From positions 29,969,891 to 30,033,890 of the forward strand of contig NC_055990.1 in the NCBI RefSeq assembly GCF_018446385.1: DNA of 64,000 nucleotides, given 5' to 3'. Source of the DNA: Zingiber officinale (lineage: Eukaryota; Streptophyta; Magnoliopsida; Zingiberales; Zingiberaceae). Shown here one piece after another: positions 44,272-55,240 of this stretch (the stretch's first letter is position 1; every line of letters begins with the position of its first letter). The translations under genes and the position numbers were made by a program. The notes below the pieces were generated by a model, which saw only the letters and a program-made list of their open reading frames with translations, made no database searches and was not told where the DNA came from.

Positions 44272-46195
44272 TATTGGGACTGAAATGTAGCTAGAGGGGG
44301 GGGGAGGGTGAATAGCTCGTCGCGCACTTCGTGTTCTTCGTTGTTTGTTTCTTCAAAGATGTGCAGCGGAAAATACAAAGAAAACAAACACAACGCTAAC
44401 ACTAAGGATTTACTTGGTATCCACCTCACAAGAGGTGACTAGTCCAAGGATCCACGCACATACACACACCTCCACTAATAAACACTCCTTTTCGGTAACT
44501 ACCGAAGGCGGAGAAACCCTACAAGACTCTCAGTACAGAAAGAAAGGAAAGGGAACAAAAGTATAAGCAAAGCTTACAATGAATACAAGAAACCCTAACC
44601 CTAGCTTTTTTCTTCTTGCTTTTGATCCGCCTCTTGACTTGGAAGAGCCTCCAAGAACCTTCAAGAATTGGTGATCTGGAGCTTAGAGAGAGCTGTGGAG
44701 TTGCTGTCGAGGATCTGGAGTGAACAGTGCAAAATCTACTGAAGGAATCGAACGCCTACAGCTAAATACGATGCCAACGGTCGGATCCCGATCGATTGGA
44801 TTGCTCCCAATCGATCGGGGAGGCTCTGGAATGGCCTGGATCGATCGGCTAAACGATCCAGCCTTTATCGCGCGAAATCGCACCTCCCAATCGATCCATT
44901 GATCGATTGGGGGCTCTGGATTGATCGGCTAATCGATCCAGAGCTGTTCTGTTCGCGCGACACTTCTCCCCAATCGATCCACTGATCGATTGGGAGGAAG
45001 CTTGTCGCCGGGACTCACCCAATCGATCGACCGATCGATTGGGCATGAGCCAATCGATCGGCTGATCGATCCAGCTCCTTGATTTTGCCCAAAAATCAAG
45101 TCCAAAACCCCTTAAACCAACATCCGGTCAATCATGACTTGTCGGTACATAAAACTTAGCATCCGGTCACCCTTGACCAGCTAGGACTCTCTCACCAAGT
45201 GTCTGGTCAATCCCTTTGACCTACTTGGACTTTTCTCCTCTTGTCAAGTATCCGGTCAATCCCTTTGACCTACTTGGACTTTTCTTCCTCGTGCCAAGTA
45301 TCCGATCAATTCCTTTGACCTACTTGGACTTTCACCAGATGTCTGGTCAACCTTGACCCATCTGGATTTCCCCATGCCTGGCTTCACTCACCAGGACTTC
45401 CCTTCTGCCTAGCTTCACTCACTAGGACTTCTCTTCTGCCTGGCTTCACTCACCAGGTCTTTCACCTAGCTTCACTCACTAGGATTTTCCTTTTGCCTAG
45501 CTTCACTCACTAGGACTTCTCTTCTGCCTGGCTTCACTCACCAAGATTTTCACCTGGCTTCACTCACTAGGATTTTCACCTGGCTTCACTCACCAGGATT
45601 TTCCTCTGCCTGGCTTCACTTACCAGGACTTTCACTTAGCTTCACTCACTAGGATTTTCCTTTTGCCTAGCTTCACTCACTAGGACTTCTCTTCTGCCTG
45701 ACTTCACTCATCAGGTCTTTCACCTAGCTTCACTCACTAGGATTTTCACCTGTCTTCACTCACCAGGATTTTTCTCTGCCTGGCTTCACTTACAAGGACT
45801 TTCACCTAGTTTCACTCACTAGGATTTCCTCACTGCATAGCTTCACTCACTAGGTCTTTCACCTGGTTTCACTTACCAGGATTTTCCTTCTGTCTGGCTT
45901 CACTCACCAGGACTTCCTTTGCCTAACCTCCAAGTTAGGACTTTCACCTGGCTTCACTCACCAGGTTTTTCTAGTCAAATATCCGGTCAACCTTGACTTA
46001 CTTGACTCTCCATCACAATCTCCACACATGAACAATTGCACCTGCAATCTCCATGTGTTGTCTACATGTATTGTCAAACATGTATTGTCAAACCATCAAA
46101 ACATAAACATTAAGACTCGAGCTTGACCCAATTCAAGCTCAGTCAAACTAGGTCACCCTTGACCTGGGAAATATTGCACCAACAATCTCCCAACA
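44272..46195 (-). repeat. 5' LTR of gag-only element
   Basis: Second copy of the 38175-40119 LTR, with the same three hairpin sub-arrays (44780-45070, 45160-45365, 45375-45970). Ends CTCCCAACA before the TSD copy GTTAC. Confidence 0.9.
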
Positions 46196-46984
46196 GTTAC
46201 AACCCAGGGGGTTGTTAATCCAAGGTAGTCAAATAGCTCCACTAGAATGTCTCCTTCACTGTAGGCGGAGAAACCTTTTTTTACACACTAAGAACGCTCA
46301 GAAGTTGCTAGGAACTTAATACAAAGTTGATTGATTTATTCTTAACTCCAGGGGCCTTTATATAGCTCCTGGAAATTCTATCTCGGGTCTTGAAGGCGCC
46401 TCCAAGAGGGTTGAGGGTGCCTCCAATGGATTTGATCGGATAAAATCTTATCTGCTTCACAAACGACCATCTAGACTGGGTCTGAGGTGCCTCCAATGCC
46501 CTTGAGGCGCCTCGGACAAGGTTGAGGCGCCTTCAAGGTAATAGAGGCGCATCCAAGACTGCAGTCAGCGCAGGCGCCTTCAGCACTTCGTTGAAGGCGC
46601 CTCCAGCTAGCTTTTTCAGCTCATTTTGACTCTTTTTCTTCTTCCGAAGCTTCAATTGTTTGGGTGATTATGGCCAAACGAAATAGGGCTCACCCGAACC
46701 TAATTTCCGTCCTTCTTCTCAAGCAGACTTTCGACCCGACTTCTTGTCCCTCGAACACTACGCATGTTATTCTCGTCCACCGGTGTACTTTTCCGCAGCT
46801 CTCTCGTCCTTTGGACGCACTGAACCCGTCGGCTCCCTTCCTCTGCCATCCTTCTCGCTAGCTACGTCTTCCATTCGACTTCTTGCGTTCCTAAGCTCCT
46901 GCACACTTAGACATAGGAATCAAATAACAAGCAAGACCTAACCTAACTTGGTTGATCACATCAAAACAACCACGGGGTCCAACA
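46196..46984 (-). repeat. 3' LTR, second part, of the minus-strand element
   Basis: Resumes with the TSD copy GTTAC and continues as in the LTR at 56560-57495, ending GGGGTCCAACA. Contains GGCGCC palindromes (46390-46610) and a dyad-flanked minus-strand TATA box near 46350-46372. Confidence 0.88.
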
Positions 46985-48117
46985 ATCTCCTCCTTTTCGA
47001 TGTGCATCAACCCAAGTTTAAGTTAGGAAAAAAAATAGACAAACAGTAATTTATAGAAATTACTAAACTAACAGTTTAAGCATAAAGATTGTAATAATAG
47101 AATTTGCAACACTAAGAATTTTCTTTAAAAATTTTAACTCTCCTTAACTTGTTCCTATCTCTCCCCTTTTGATCACAGTAAAAAATGGGGGCCATAACTA
47201 TCAAGTAGAAGTTTTCTAAAGAAAAGTTCAAGTTTTAAAAGAAATTATTTTTAGAATAATTTCTAAGTTAAAAACAATTTAAAATAAATCAGTTTCAAAA
47301 TAATTGCTAAATTTTTTTAAAAATTATTTTACAAACATAAATATTTTTGAAAATTTTATAAGTAGGAATTTTTTTTTTTAACTTAGGTAATTTTTAAATA
47401 ATTTTGAGAATTTCTTTTGAAAATTTTCTAAGTTAAACTTAGGTAAGATAATTTTCAAAAAAAATTTAAGCAAAAATTTCTAATTTCAGAGGAAATTTTA
47501 CCTTAGGAAATATTAGTTTAGAATTTTTTTCCAAGTAAAAATTTTATGCATGAAACATTTTTCTAAGTATAAAAATATTTTTGAAAAAATTGTTTAAAAA
47601 ATATTTGAAAATTTTTTAAAGCATTATTTAATTCTAATTTTAATGCTTTACCAGAAAGTTAATTAAACATTTTATTTTAATATTTTGGCTTCCAGGTCGT
47701 GGCGAGGCAATAGGCCTTCTTGGTTATTGGAGCAACAACCACTTCCTTAGACAAAGTCTCATAAAGGAATTTTAACGTTTAATTTTCTCGCTGAAAGCTT
47801 TAACTAAAAAAATTTAGTTTAGAAAAGATTTTGGAATCCAGTAAAGGTTCCTTCCTACTAGATTAATCAAGAACTTAGGGGGTACATAACTTTTGAAAAT
47901 TTTTCTAAGTTGTCCCTGATGTTTTCTAATGTATCAGTTTAATTTTTCATATAACTTGAGTTTTGATTTTGAAAATTTATCTAAGCATGCATAATCATTT
48001 TTCAATTTCATTTCCCAATTTCTCATTTTCTAATTTTAAATTATCGTACATTTCTAGTGGGTATGCTTTTGCTAAGTTTAACTTTAACTCATTATTCTCC
48101 TTTTCTAATTTAACTAA
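46985..48117 (-). other. Gene-free interior of the minus-strand Copia-like element
   Basis: AT-rich DNA between the 3' LTR and the MITE insertion. It starts ATCTCCTCCTTTTCGATG, the reversed polypurine tract, and carries no pol motif or ORF of note. Confidence 0.6.
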
Positions 48118-48304
48118 AGGGCTGCTTGTTTAGAGGGTTTGATAAATGGGGAATGGGAAAGGAATGAAATATAGGTGCTTGGTTTGAGGGTTTCATTTTT
48201 TCACAAGGGTTTCATTCCTTATTTGTTAGCAATCATTCATTCCCCACTAAAACCAGTAGTTTGAAACTCATTCCTTTAAAAAGCCTCCCATTACTAATGA
48301 TACT

Positions 48305-49165
48305 TGATCCGACGGTTAGAACACGGGACCCCATAGCGAGGGGTCAACGCCACGTGGAAGTCAAAGGGCCAGGTGGTCCATCGGAGAAGGGTGAGCCGAC
48401 CAGACTCATGAGAAAAGGGCAGACCGACCGGCCGACCGATGAACATCCGATAATAAAAAGGCACCCTGACAGGGATCGGGGTTCCGGCGCTCGTTTGAAC
48501 AGTAACGAAGGGCCGATCGGACGTCATGATCGTCCGAAGACAATGTAACATACTGCTAGTAGTCCCTATATAACATCTTACCGAAGATCTCCCCAGCATG
48601 CCGATGAAGAGGGAAGGCCAGACGTGATGTAAGGGCCGTCCGGCCGGGCGTAAGAGGAATGCTGGCCGGCCGGATGCCTCGTCACGCCGGCCGGATGGAC
48701 GCCCCGACCTATGGTAGGTAAAGAAGGACAATAACATCTTATGACAGCTGTCAAGTCCTATGGCTAGGCCATACTCCAAGTCTGACAACGAGGTGTTCTG
48801 TTGTCCCATCGAAGACGTGCTTGGACTGTAGCAGTATGACGTCAGGTAAGCTTTCTGACAGACACATACCGAGGTATGGGCTGCGGACACGTATGCACCT
48901 CGGTGGACGTGCAGGAGCTCTTTCACCGCTCTATATAAAGAGCCTTATACTTCGCCGGAGGTACGCGTTGGACACCTTTGGAGCCACTTTTTTCATTACC
49001 TGCTTGCCTGACTTGAGCGTCGGAGGGTCGCCGCCGGGAACCCCTTCCCGGCCCGACTTCTGTGCAGGTTCACCGGAGGTTCGTGCAACCAGTCGAAGAT
49101 CCACGTCAGCATCCGGGGAGCGCCACGTGTCTAGCGTCCGTTGATTCAGCATTCGGACAGGATCA
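48305..49165 (+). repeat. 5' LTR of pol-less Tat element
   Basis: TGATCCGACGG...GACAGGATCA. A TATA box lies in GCTCTATATAAAGAGC (48928-48943). Same family as the solo LTR at 2274-3330. Confidence 0.92.
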
Positions 49166-49168
49166 ATT

Positions 49169-49184
49169 TGGCGCCGTCTGTGGG
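49169..49184 (+). promoter_or_regulatory. Primer-binding site region (Tat type)
   Basis: TGGCGCCGTCTGTGGG follows the LTR end after three bases, the usual context in plant Tat/Ogre-type elements. Confidence 0.75.
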
Positions 49185-49210
49185 AACGCTCCTGCATCCG
49201 ATCGGAAGCA

Positions 49211-49576
49211 ATGGACGAAGCTGGACGACCGCATACGGTGATGCTCTCCACGAAGGAGCTCGACGCTCTAATCAAGGCAAGAGCAGCTAAGCTCGTGGAG
49301 CAACAGAGAGAGAATGCGCAAGCCGAGCGGCTGGAGCAACAAACAACGTCAGCATCAGGTGGCCGAGCGGACGCCTCCCCCGAGACAAAGATCCAACCGG
49401 CATTCAAGGGGGAGCACCGCCGAGCGTATGAAGATGGATTGGGACTTGGATCAACCATGAAGCGCAAATCATCTCCAGCCTTATCGAGCTGGGTGAAAGG
49501 TGCACTGATGCAACTCATTTTTGTGTATATGCTAGTCGCCCATGTCCTTGTAATGCAGGAAGCAGAAATGAATTAA
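49211..49576 (+). pseudogene. Tat gag N-terminal fragment joined to non-gag sequence
   Basis: A 121-codon frame. Residues 1-85 have the look of a Tat gag start (MDEAGRPHTVMLSTKELDAL, then Gln/Glu-rich helix). From about residue 86 (49466 on) the sequence no longer resembles gag and ends in a hydrophobic stretch. The junction probably marks the deletion that removed the rest of gag and pol. Confidence 0.6.
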
Positions 49577-49605
49577 AAGATGGCTAGTGTGTCCGCCGAG
49601 CGGCT

Positions 49606-50700
49606 GTGTTAAATATTAGCCTTTAAGGCCGTCGAGCTCCGACGTTAAAAATCGAGAGACGAGCCGGCGTCTATAAACGCTCCGAGCGGAAGACCGTCGA
49701 GCTCCGACGTTAAAAATCGAGAGACGAGCCGGCGTCTATAAACCCTCCGAGCGGATGGTCGTCGAGCTCCGACGTTAAATATCGAGAGACGAGCCGGCGT
49801 CTATAAACCCCCGAGCGGAATACCGTCGAGCTCCGATGTTAAAAATCGAGAGACGAGCCGGCGTCTATAAACGTCCGAGCGGAAGACCGTCGAGCTCCGA
49901 CGTTAAATATCGAGAGACGAGCCGACGTCTATAAACCCTCCGAGCGGAAGACCGTCGAGCTTCGACGTTAAATATCGAGAGACGAGCCGGCGTCTATAAA
50001 CGTCCGAGCGGAAGACCGTCGAGCTCCGACGTTAAATATCGAGAGACGAGCCGACGTCTATAAACGTCCGAGCGGAAGACCGTCGAGCTCCGACATTAAA
50101 AATCGAGAGACGAGCCGGCGTCTATAAATCCTTCGAGCAGAAGACCGTCGAGCTCCGACGTTAAATATCGAGAGACTAGCCGACGTCTATAAACCCTCCG
50201 AGCGGAAGACCGTCGAGCCCGACGTTAAATATTGAGAGACGAGCCGGCGTCTATAAACCCCCGAGCGAAAGACCGTCGAGCTCCGACGTTAAAAATCGAG
50301 AGACGAGCCGGCGTCTATAAACCCTCCGAGCAGAAGACCGTCGAGCTCCGACGTTAAATATCGAGAGATGAGCCGTCGTCTATAAACGTCCGAGCGGAAG
50401 ACCGTCGAGCTCCGACGTTAAAAATCGAGAGACGAGCCGGCGTCTATAAACCCTCCGAGCGGAAGACCGTCGAGCTCCGACGTTAAATATCGAGAGACGA
50501 GCCGGCGTCTATAAACGTCCGAGCGGAAGACGTTAAATATCGAGAGACAAGCTGGCGTCTATAAACGTCCGAGCGGAAGACCGTCGAGCTCCGACGTTAA
50601 ATATCGAGAGACGAGCCGGCGTCTATAAACCCTCCGAGCGGAAGACCGTCGAGCTCCGACGTTAAATATCGAGAGACGAGCCGGCGTCTATAAACCCTCT
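49606..50700 (+). repeat. 64-66 bp minisatellite inside the Tat element
   Basis: About 17 units with consensus starting CCGTCGAGCTCCGACGTTAA, then ATATCGAGAGACGAGCCGGC and GTCTATAAACGTCCGAGCGG. Variants are ACCCTCC for ACGTCC and AAAAAT for AAATAT. One unit is partly deleted near 50527. Units are contiguous, so it is not a CRISPR array. Confidence 0.92.
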
Positions 50701-51149
50701 GAGCGGATAGCCATCCACGTGATACATTCCGACGGTAAGAGCCGACCGACGACGGAGCCTGTTCTTTAAGGCCAACATACGGCCGAGCGGCTCGCTTAGC
50801 AAAAATATATGGAAAACCCCTTTGAGGTAAGGTGCAAAGTAAAAGATGGTTAATAAGAATTAAAGATGTGAGCATGTGAACGAATGACGTTCGCGCGCCG
50901 AGCGGCCATGCAGGCGCATGGCGAAAGACGTTTTTTGAAGACAATCGGCTTGAGATCATATAAGAGTATGGAGCCGAGCGGAGGAGTTTTAAAGAACACT
51001 TTAAAATGACAAAAGAAAAATTTCTTGCCAAAACAAAAGTTGCAAGAACAGAAAGATGATCTATTTACGCCAAACGCTGGGCAAACAAAAGAAGTTACAG
51101 CAAAAACAAGTTGTGCCGAACAGCAAGAGTACAAAAACATAAACACTCC

Positions 51150-53343
51150 TCACGCGTCAAAATCAAAAAGAGCATCAGGAATGCAGCCCATCACGGTAGC
51201 CAGATCCTCTGGGGGGATGGTCAGCTCGGCGGGAAGGTGGCCTTTAGCCTTCAAGTAATCCACCGCTGCCTTGATCGCCTCTTCGAAAGTAAGGAAAATC
51301 TTGTCGGTAAATTTCTCTCCGAAATCATCCGAGCGGACAAATGCCTTCCTCACTTCGTCAGAGCGGCCCGACTCCCCATCCTGATAACCTTGGAGCGCGG
51401 CTCGAGAAGCATCGTTGGCGGCATGGAGATCCTTCAAGTCTCCTTCAAATTTGAGCAGATCGGCCGAGCGGCCCTCCTTCTCGGTGGCCAGGAGGACATC
51501 CAGCTCCTTGACGCGTTGCTCTAGCCCTCTGATCTCCACCTTCATTAGGTCCATATCATCGATGGCCTTGCGCTTCCGAGTGGTCGCCGTCTTGATCTCT
51601 TTATCCCGTTGTTTGACCACAGCTTCAAGCCGAGCGACCTCACTCGCCAGATCGGAAGCTCGTTTCCGTTCGGCTTCCAAAAGCTTTTTGCTTTTCTCTA
51701 AAGCAGCCGTGGATTGCCCTTGGTTTGCGTCCGAAAGTTTGAGTTTTTTCATTTCTTCCTCCAGCTCAGCCAGTCGATTGCTGACTGCGATCTGCTCTAC
51801 CCAACTCTGCGAATAAAGGCAGTTAAGTTAAAAGCTAAAATAAAAAATATCAATAAAGCAGAAAGGCATACCCCGGTCGCCTGCTGCAGGTTACTGTCCC
51901 CTAGCTGACTGGGGGACATGAGCGCGACGCGTACGCGCGCGTCCTCCCAAACTTTGGCGAGCGGACCGGTGAGGGTGATCTGCTGTTCGGGAACCGATGG
52001 CCGATCAGCGGCCAGTAAGTATTCCTCCGAGGGAAATCTGAGGGCAGTTTTAATCACCCTCGGGCCGCTCGAGTCATCTTGAGACGCAGCAGCATGGCCA
52101 GAGGACTTGCCGATCGGGACCGGACGGTCGCCCAGTCGCCTAAGACGACGTAGAGTCTGAGAGGTGGAAGGTTGCGCCTCAGTGATGGTCGGCGGCAAGT
52201 CAAGCTGAGTCGGAGTGTGCTCCGAGGAGACCGCCTCAAAAACCACACGAGCATCATCGCTCCGCTCGGAAAGCTGCTCTCCTGGTGGAGGTTGTTGAGC
52301 GGCTTGCTCTAGCCGACGACGTTTACGAGTCACCAAAGGTGCCTCGTCAGCTGATCGGCCTTCCTCCTCGGCCTGGGCAGATGTTGTGATATTGGCCGCG
52401 GCCTCGTCAGTGGAGACGCGGGCGGCCGAAGCCTCGGGAGCAACTTGAGTTCCCTCGCTCCCTTCAGTTGTATGGCCGGTCAGGACCAGCCCCCGATCGA
52501 CCTCTTCCTTGTCCTTCGCCGCCTCAATATGGGCGGCTTTCAGCTTGAGCTTTTCGGTTGCCTTAGCACGCCACATAACTTCGGCTGCAGAAACAAAGAA
52601 TAAATCAGTTAGAACAAAAGAAAAAGGGGGGATAAGAATCGCTTACTCATGCTACAAGGCAGATCGGCTTGGATGGGAGACAAGCTGAATATATACATTA
52701 CTCCAGGAAGGAGCAACTTGTTGATGTCGTAATGTTGGCCGACCAGCTGGTTGGCCGCATGAAGATACGCCGGATGGCTCTTGAATTTGCCAAGACCCGG
52801 TTGAGTCGGCACCGCCGTCTGCCACTTCGTTCGGAAGGCCGACCGTTCGGGGAGACGCATAAAAAAGAAATGCTCCTTCCAATGCTTAATGGAGCTCGGC
52901 ATGTTGGTAAATAGGACGAAACCCGACCTAGATTGAAATATGAAGGTCTCCCACTCGGATTGTTTTGGGTAGAAGAAATAGTGGAAGATTTGGGGGTCCA
53001 AGGGGATATCATTCAACTTGAAAAGGACTATCACCCCGCTCAGCAACCTAATCGAGTTCGAGACTAATTGTCCGAGCGGGAGGCGAAAGTGGTTGCATAT
53101 TTTGATGATGAACGGATGTGGAGGAAAGCACAGCCCGACCAAAAATTGATCACGGAAGAAGCAAATGGTGCCGGGCGACGGGTCATTAGGCCGATCGGAA
53201 GGACTAGCCACAACTATCTCATGGTCAGCCGGAATTTCATACGTTCGAATGAGACGCAGTGCGTCTTCTTCATCGAATCGGCTCTCCATAGTCGTATACC
53301 AGAGACTAGGAGCGCCGACTGTAGGCGTAGAAGTACTCGCCAT
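51150..53343 (-). CDS. Antisense three-exon gene of the Tat element (plant gypsy-type transposon protein), 688 aa
   Basis: Inferred exons: 52647-53343, 51872-52584 and 51150-51806. Both introns are GT-AG (donors GTAAGC and GTATGC; acceptors TTTCTGCAG and TATTCGCAG), phases join, and no stop interrupts 688 codons. Exon 1 (from MASTSTPTVGAPSLW; FPPHPFIIKICNHFRLPLGQ; KHWKEHFFFM) resembles the domain annotated in plants as putative gypsy-type transposon (PF04195). Exon 2 is charged and low-complexity (KRRRLEQAAQQPPPGEQ). Exon 3 is coiled coil (LEKSKKLLEAERKRASDLAS; EVARLEAVVKQRD), ending with a small globular-looking tail. It runs opposite to the element, between the minisatellite and 3' LTR. Function is unknown; an intact frame in a pol-less element suggests recent activity or use. 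Confidence 0.75.
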
Positions 53344-53976
53344 GGTCGAAACAGAAGAGATATTGACAGAAAAACTAAAAGAAAATGCCGACAGAATGAA
53401 AAAGAAAGCAATACAGGAGGAGGGGAGCTGAAAATGAAGGCTTACGGGTACTAGAAAGATCGAGGAAAGGAAGATGATGGCGAGCGCACCAAACGGGCGG
53501 GGAATAAGGATCGCCGGAACAGAAACAACAGCGGGGGGTCGAAGGCCGATGAAGAAGAAGGCGGTGGAGAAAGGGGGTCGCGAGATTTATAACGTTTGCC
53601 CCGTACGACCTTAGCCGTCCGATTCAGGTCGTGAAGAACGAGGTCATCATCCAGCCGTTCATTTCAAACGGCGGCTGTCCCATCGGAGGTGACGCCACCG
53701 CCATACCCTGACAGAAGTAAGATTGCCACGTGTCAGCAAGATACGGGTTACATTTAATGAGCGCCATGTATCGCACGCAACGCACGTGGTTGGCAGTAGA
53801 GAAGAGGATTCGACATGAATTCCAAGGCAATACAAGGCACGGGCAAGATACCGCCGATCGGATGAGCATCCCTGATCCTGGCCGAGCGGACTAATGTATC
53901 AGTCGTTACTCGGTCAGATCGGCAGTCCAGTCAGTCGGACTTCGCCTCCTTCGACTAGACTTGAGGGGAAGGCAAG

Positions 53977-55235
53977 TGATCCGGCAGTTAGAACACGGGA
54001 CCCCATAGCGAGGGGTCAATACCACGTGGAAGTCAAAGGGCCAGGTGGTCCATCGGAGAAGGGTGAGCCGACCGGACTCATGAGAAAAGGGCAGACCGAC
54101 CGGCTGACCGATGAACATCCGATAATAAAAAGTCACCCTGACAGGGATCGGGGTTCTGGCGCTCGTTTGAACAGTAACGAAGGGCCGATCAGACAATTTG
54201 ATCCTGTCCGAATGCTGAATAATGCTGAATCAACGGACGCTGGGCACGTGGCGCTCCCCGGATGCTGACGTGGATCTTCGACTGGTTGCACGAACCTCCG
54301 GCGAACATGCACAGAAGTCGGGCCGGGAAGGGGTTCCCGGCGGCGACCCTCCGACGCTCAAGTCAGGCAAGCAGGTAATGAGAAAAGTGGCTCCAAAGGT
54401 GTCCAACGCGTACCTCCGGCGAAGTATAAGGCTCTTTATATAGAGCGGTGAAAGAGCTCCTGCACGTCCACCGAGGCGCATACGTGTCCGCAGCCCATAC
54501 TGTCAGACTTGGAGTATGGCCTAGCCATAGGACTTGATAGCTGTCATAAGATATTCTTGTCCTTCTTTACCGACCACAGGCCGGGGCGTCCGTCCGGCCG
54601 GTGGGACGAGGCGTCCGTCTGGCCAGCATTCCTCTTACGCCCGGCCGGACATCCCTTACATCACGTCCGGCCTTCCCTCTTCATCGGCATGCTGGGGAGA
54701 TCTTCGGTAAGATGTTATATAGGGACTACTAGCAGTATGTTACATTGTCTTCGGACGATCATGACGTCTGCTCGGCCCTTCGTTACTGTTCAATCGAGCG
54801 TCGGAACCCCGATCCCTGTCAGGGCGCCTTTTTATTATCGGATGTTCATCGGTCGGCCGGTTGGGAGGCCGACTCATCCTTCTCCCGGTCGACCGGTCGG
54901 TCTGCCCTTTTCTCATGAGTCCGGTCGGCAGACACATACCGAGGTATGGGCTGCGGACACGTATGCGCCTCGGTGGACGTGCAGGAGCTCTTTCATCGCT
55001 CTATATAAAGAGCCTTATACTTCGCCGGAGGTACGCGTTGGACACCTTTGGAGCCACTTTTTTCATTACCTACTGGCCTGACTTGAGTGTCGGAGGGTCG
55101 CCGCCGGGAACCCCTTCCCGGCACGACTTCTGTGTAGGTTCGCCGGAGGTTCGTGCAACCAGTCGAAGATCCACGTCAGCATCCGGGGAGCGCCACGTGC
55201 CCAGCGTCCGTTGATTCAGCATTCAGACAGGATCA
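53977..55235 (+). repeat. 3' LTR of pol-less Tat element, with inverted LTR piece
   Basis: 53977-54194 is forward and matches the first ~212 bp of the 5' LTR. 54199-54928 is an inverted copy starting TGATCCTGTCCGAATG (the reversed LTR end) and running back to a point equivalent to about 48390. 54929-55235 is forward again, equivalent to 48860-49165. Forward sequence equivalent to 48517-48860 is missing. Confidence 0.88.
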
Positions 55236-55240
55236 ATACT

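Larger units (their letters stand above)
38175..46195 (-). mobile_element. Complete gag-only Copia-like element with ~1.93 kb LTRs
   Basis: Perfect TSD GTTAC (38170-38174 and 46196-46200). LTRs are 38175-40119 (3', 1945 bp) and 44272-46195 (5', 1924 bp). The 5' LTR terminus reads TATTGGG instead of TGTTGGG. The reversed Met-tRNA primer site is at 44258-44269. The interior carries a two-knuckle gag with one in-frame stop and about 2.2 kb of AT-rich DNA without pol. The gag-linker tail SREAIPSEYLEHP...NRFWVLR resembles that of SIRE-type elements. Non-autonomous. Confidence 0.9.
48305..55235 (+). mobile_element. Pol-less Tat-lineage element with antisense gene
   Basis: Perfect TSD ATACT (48300-48304 and 55236-55240). 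The 5' LTR is 48305-49165 (861 bp). A primer-site region TGGCGCCGTCTGTGGG starts at 49169. The 3' LTR is 53977-55235 (1259 bp, enlarged by an inverted LTR piece), preceded by the purine tract GAGGGGAAGGCAAG. The 4.8 kb interior has a gag start, a 65-bp minisatellite and a three-exon antisense gene, with no pol. Antisense extra ORFs are known in Tat-lineage elements; a complete one without pol makes this a non-autonomous derivative. Confidence 0.9.

Noticed and set aside
48294-48926. 210-codon minus-strand ORF in the Tat 5' LTR and similar frames at 54509-55081
   Set aside because: Antisense reading of GC-rich LTR sequence; present in every LTR copy with frame breaks and no domain.
49606-50700. 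Regularly spaced repeats resembling a CRISPR array
   Set aside because: Units are contiguous with no unique spacers, and the context is a plant LTR element; it is a minisatellite.
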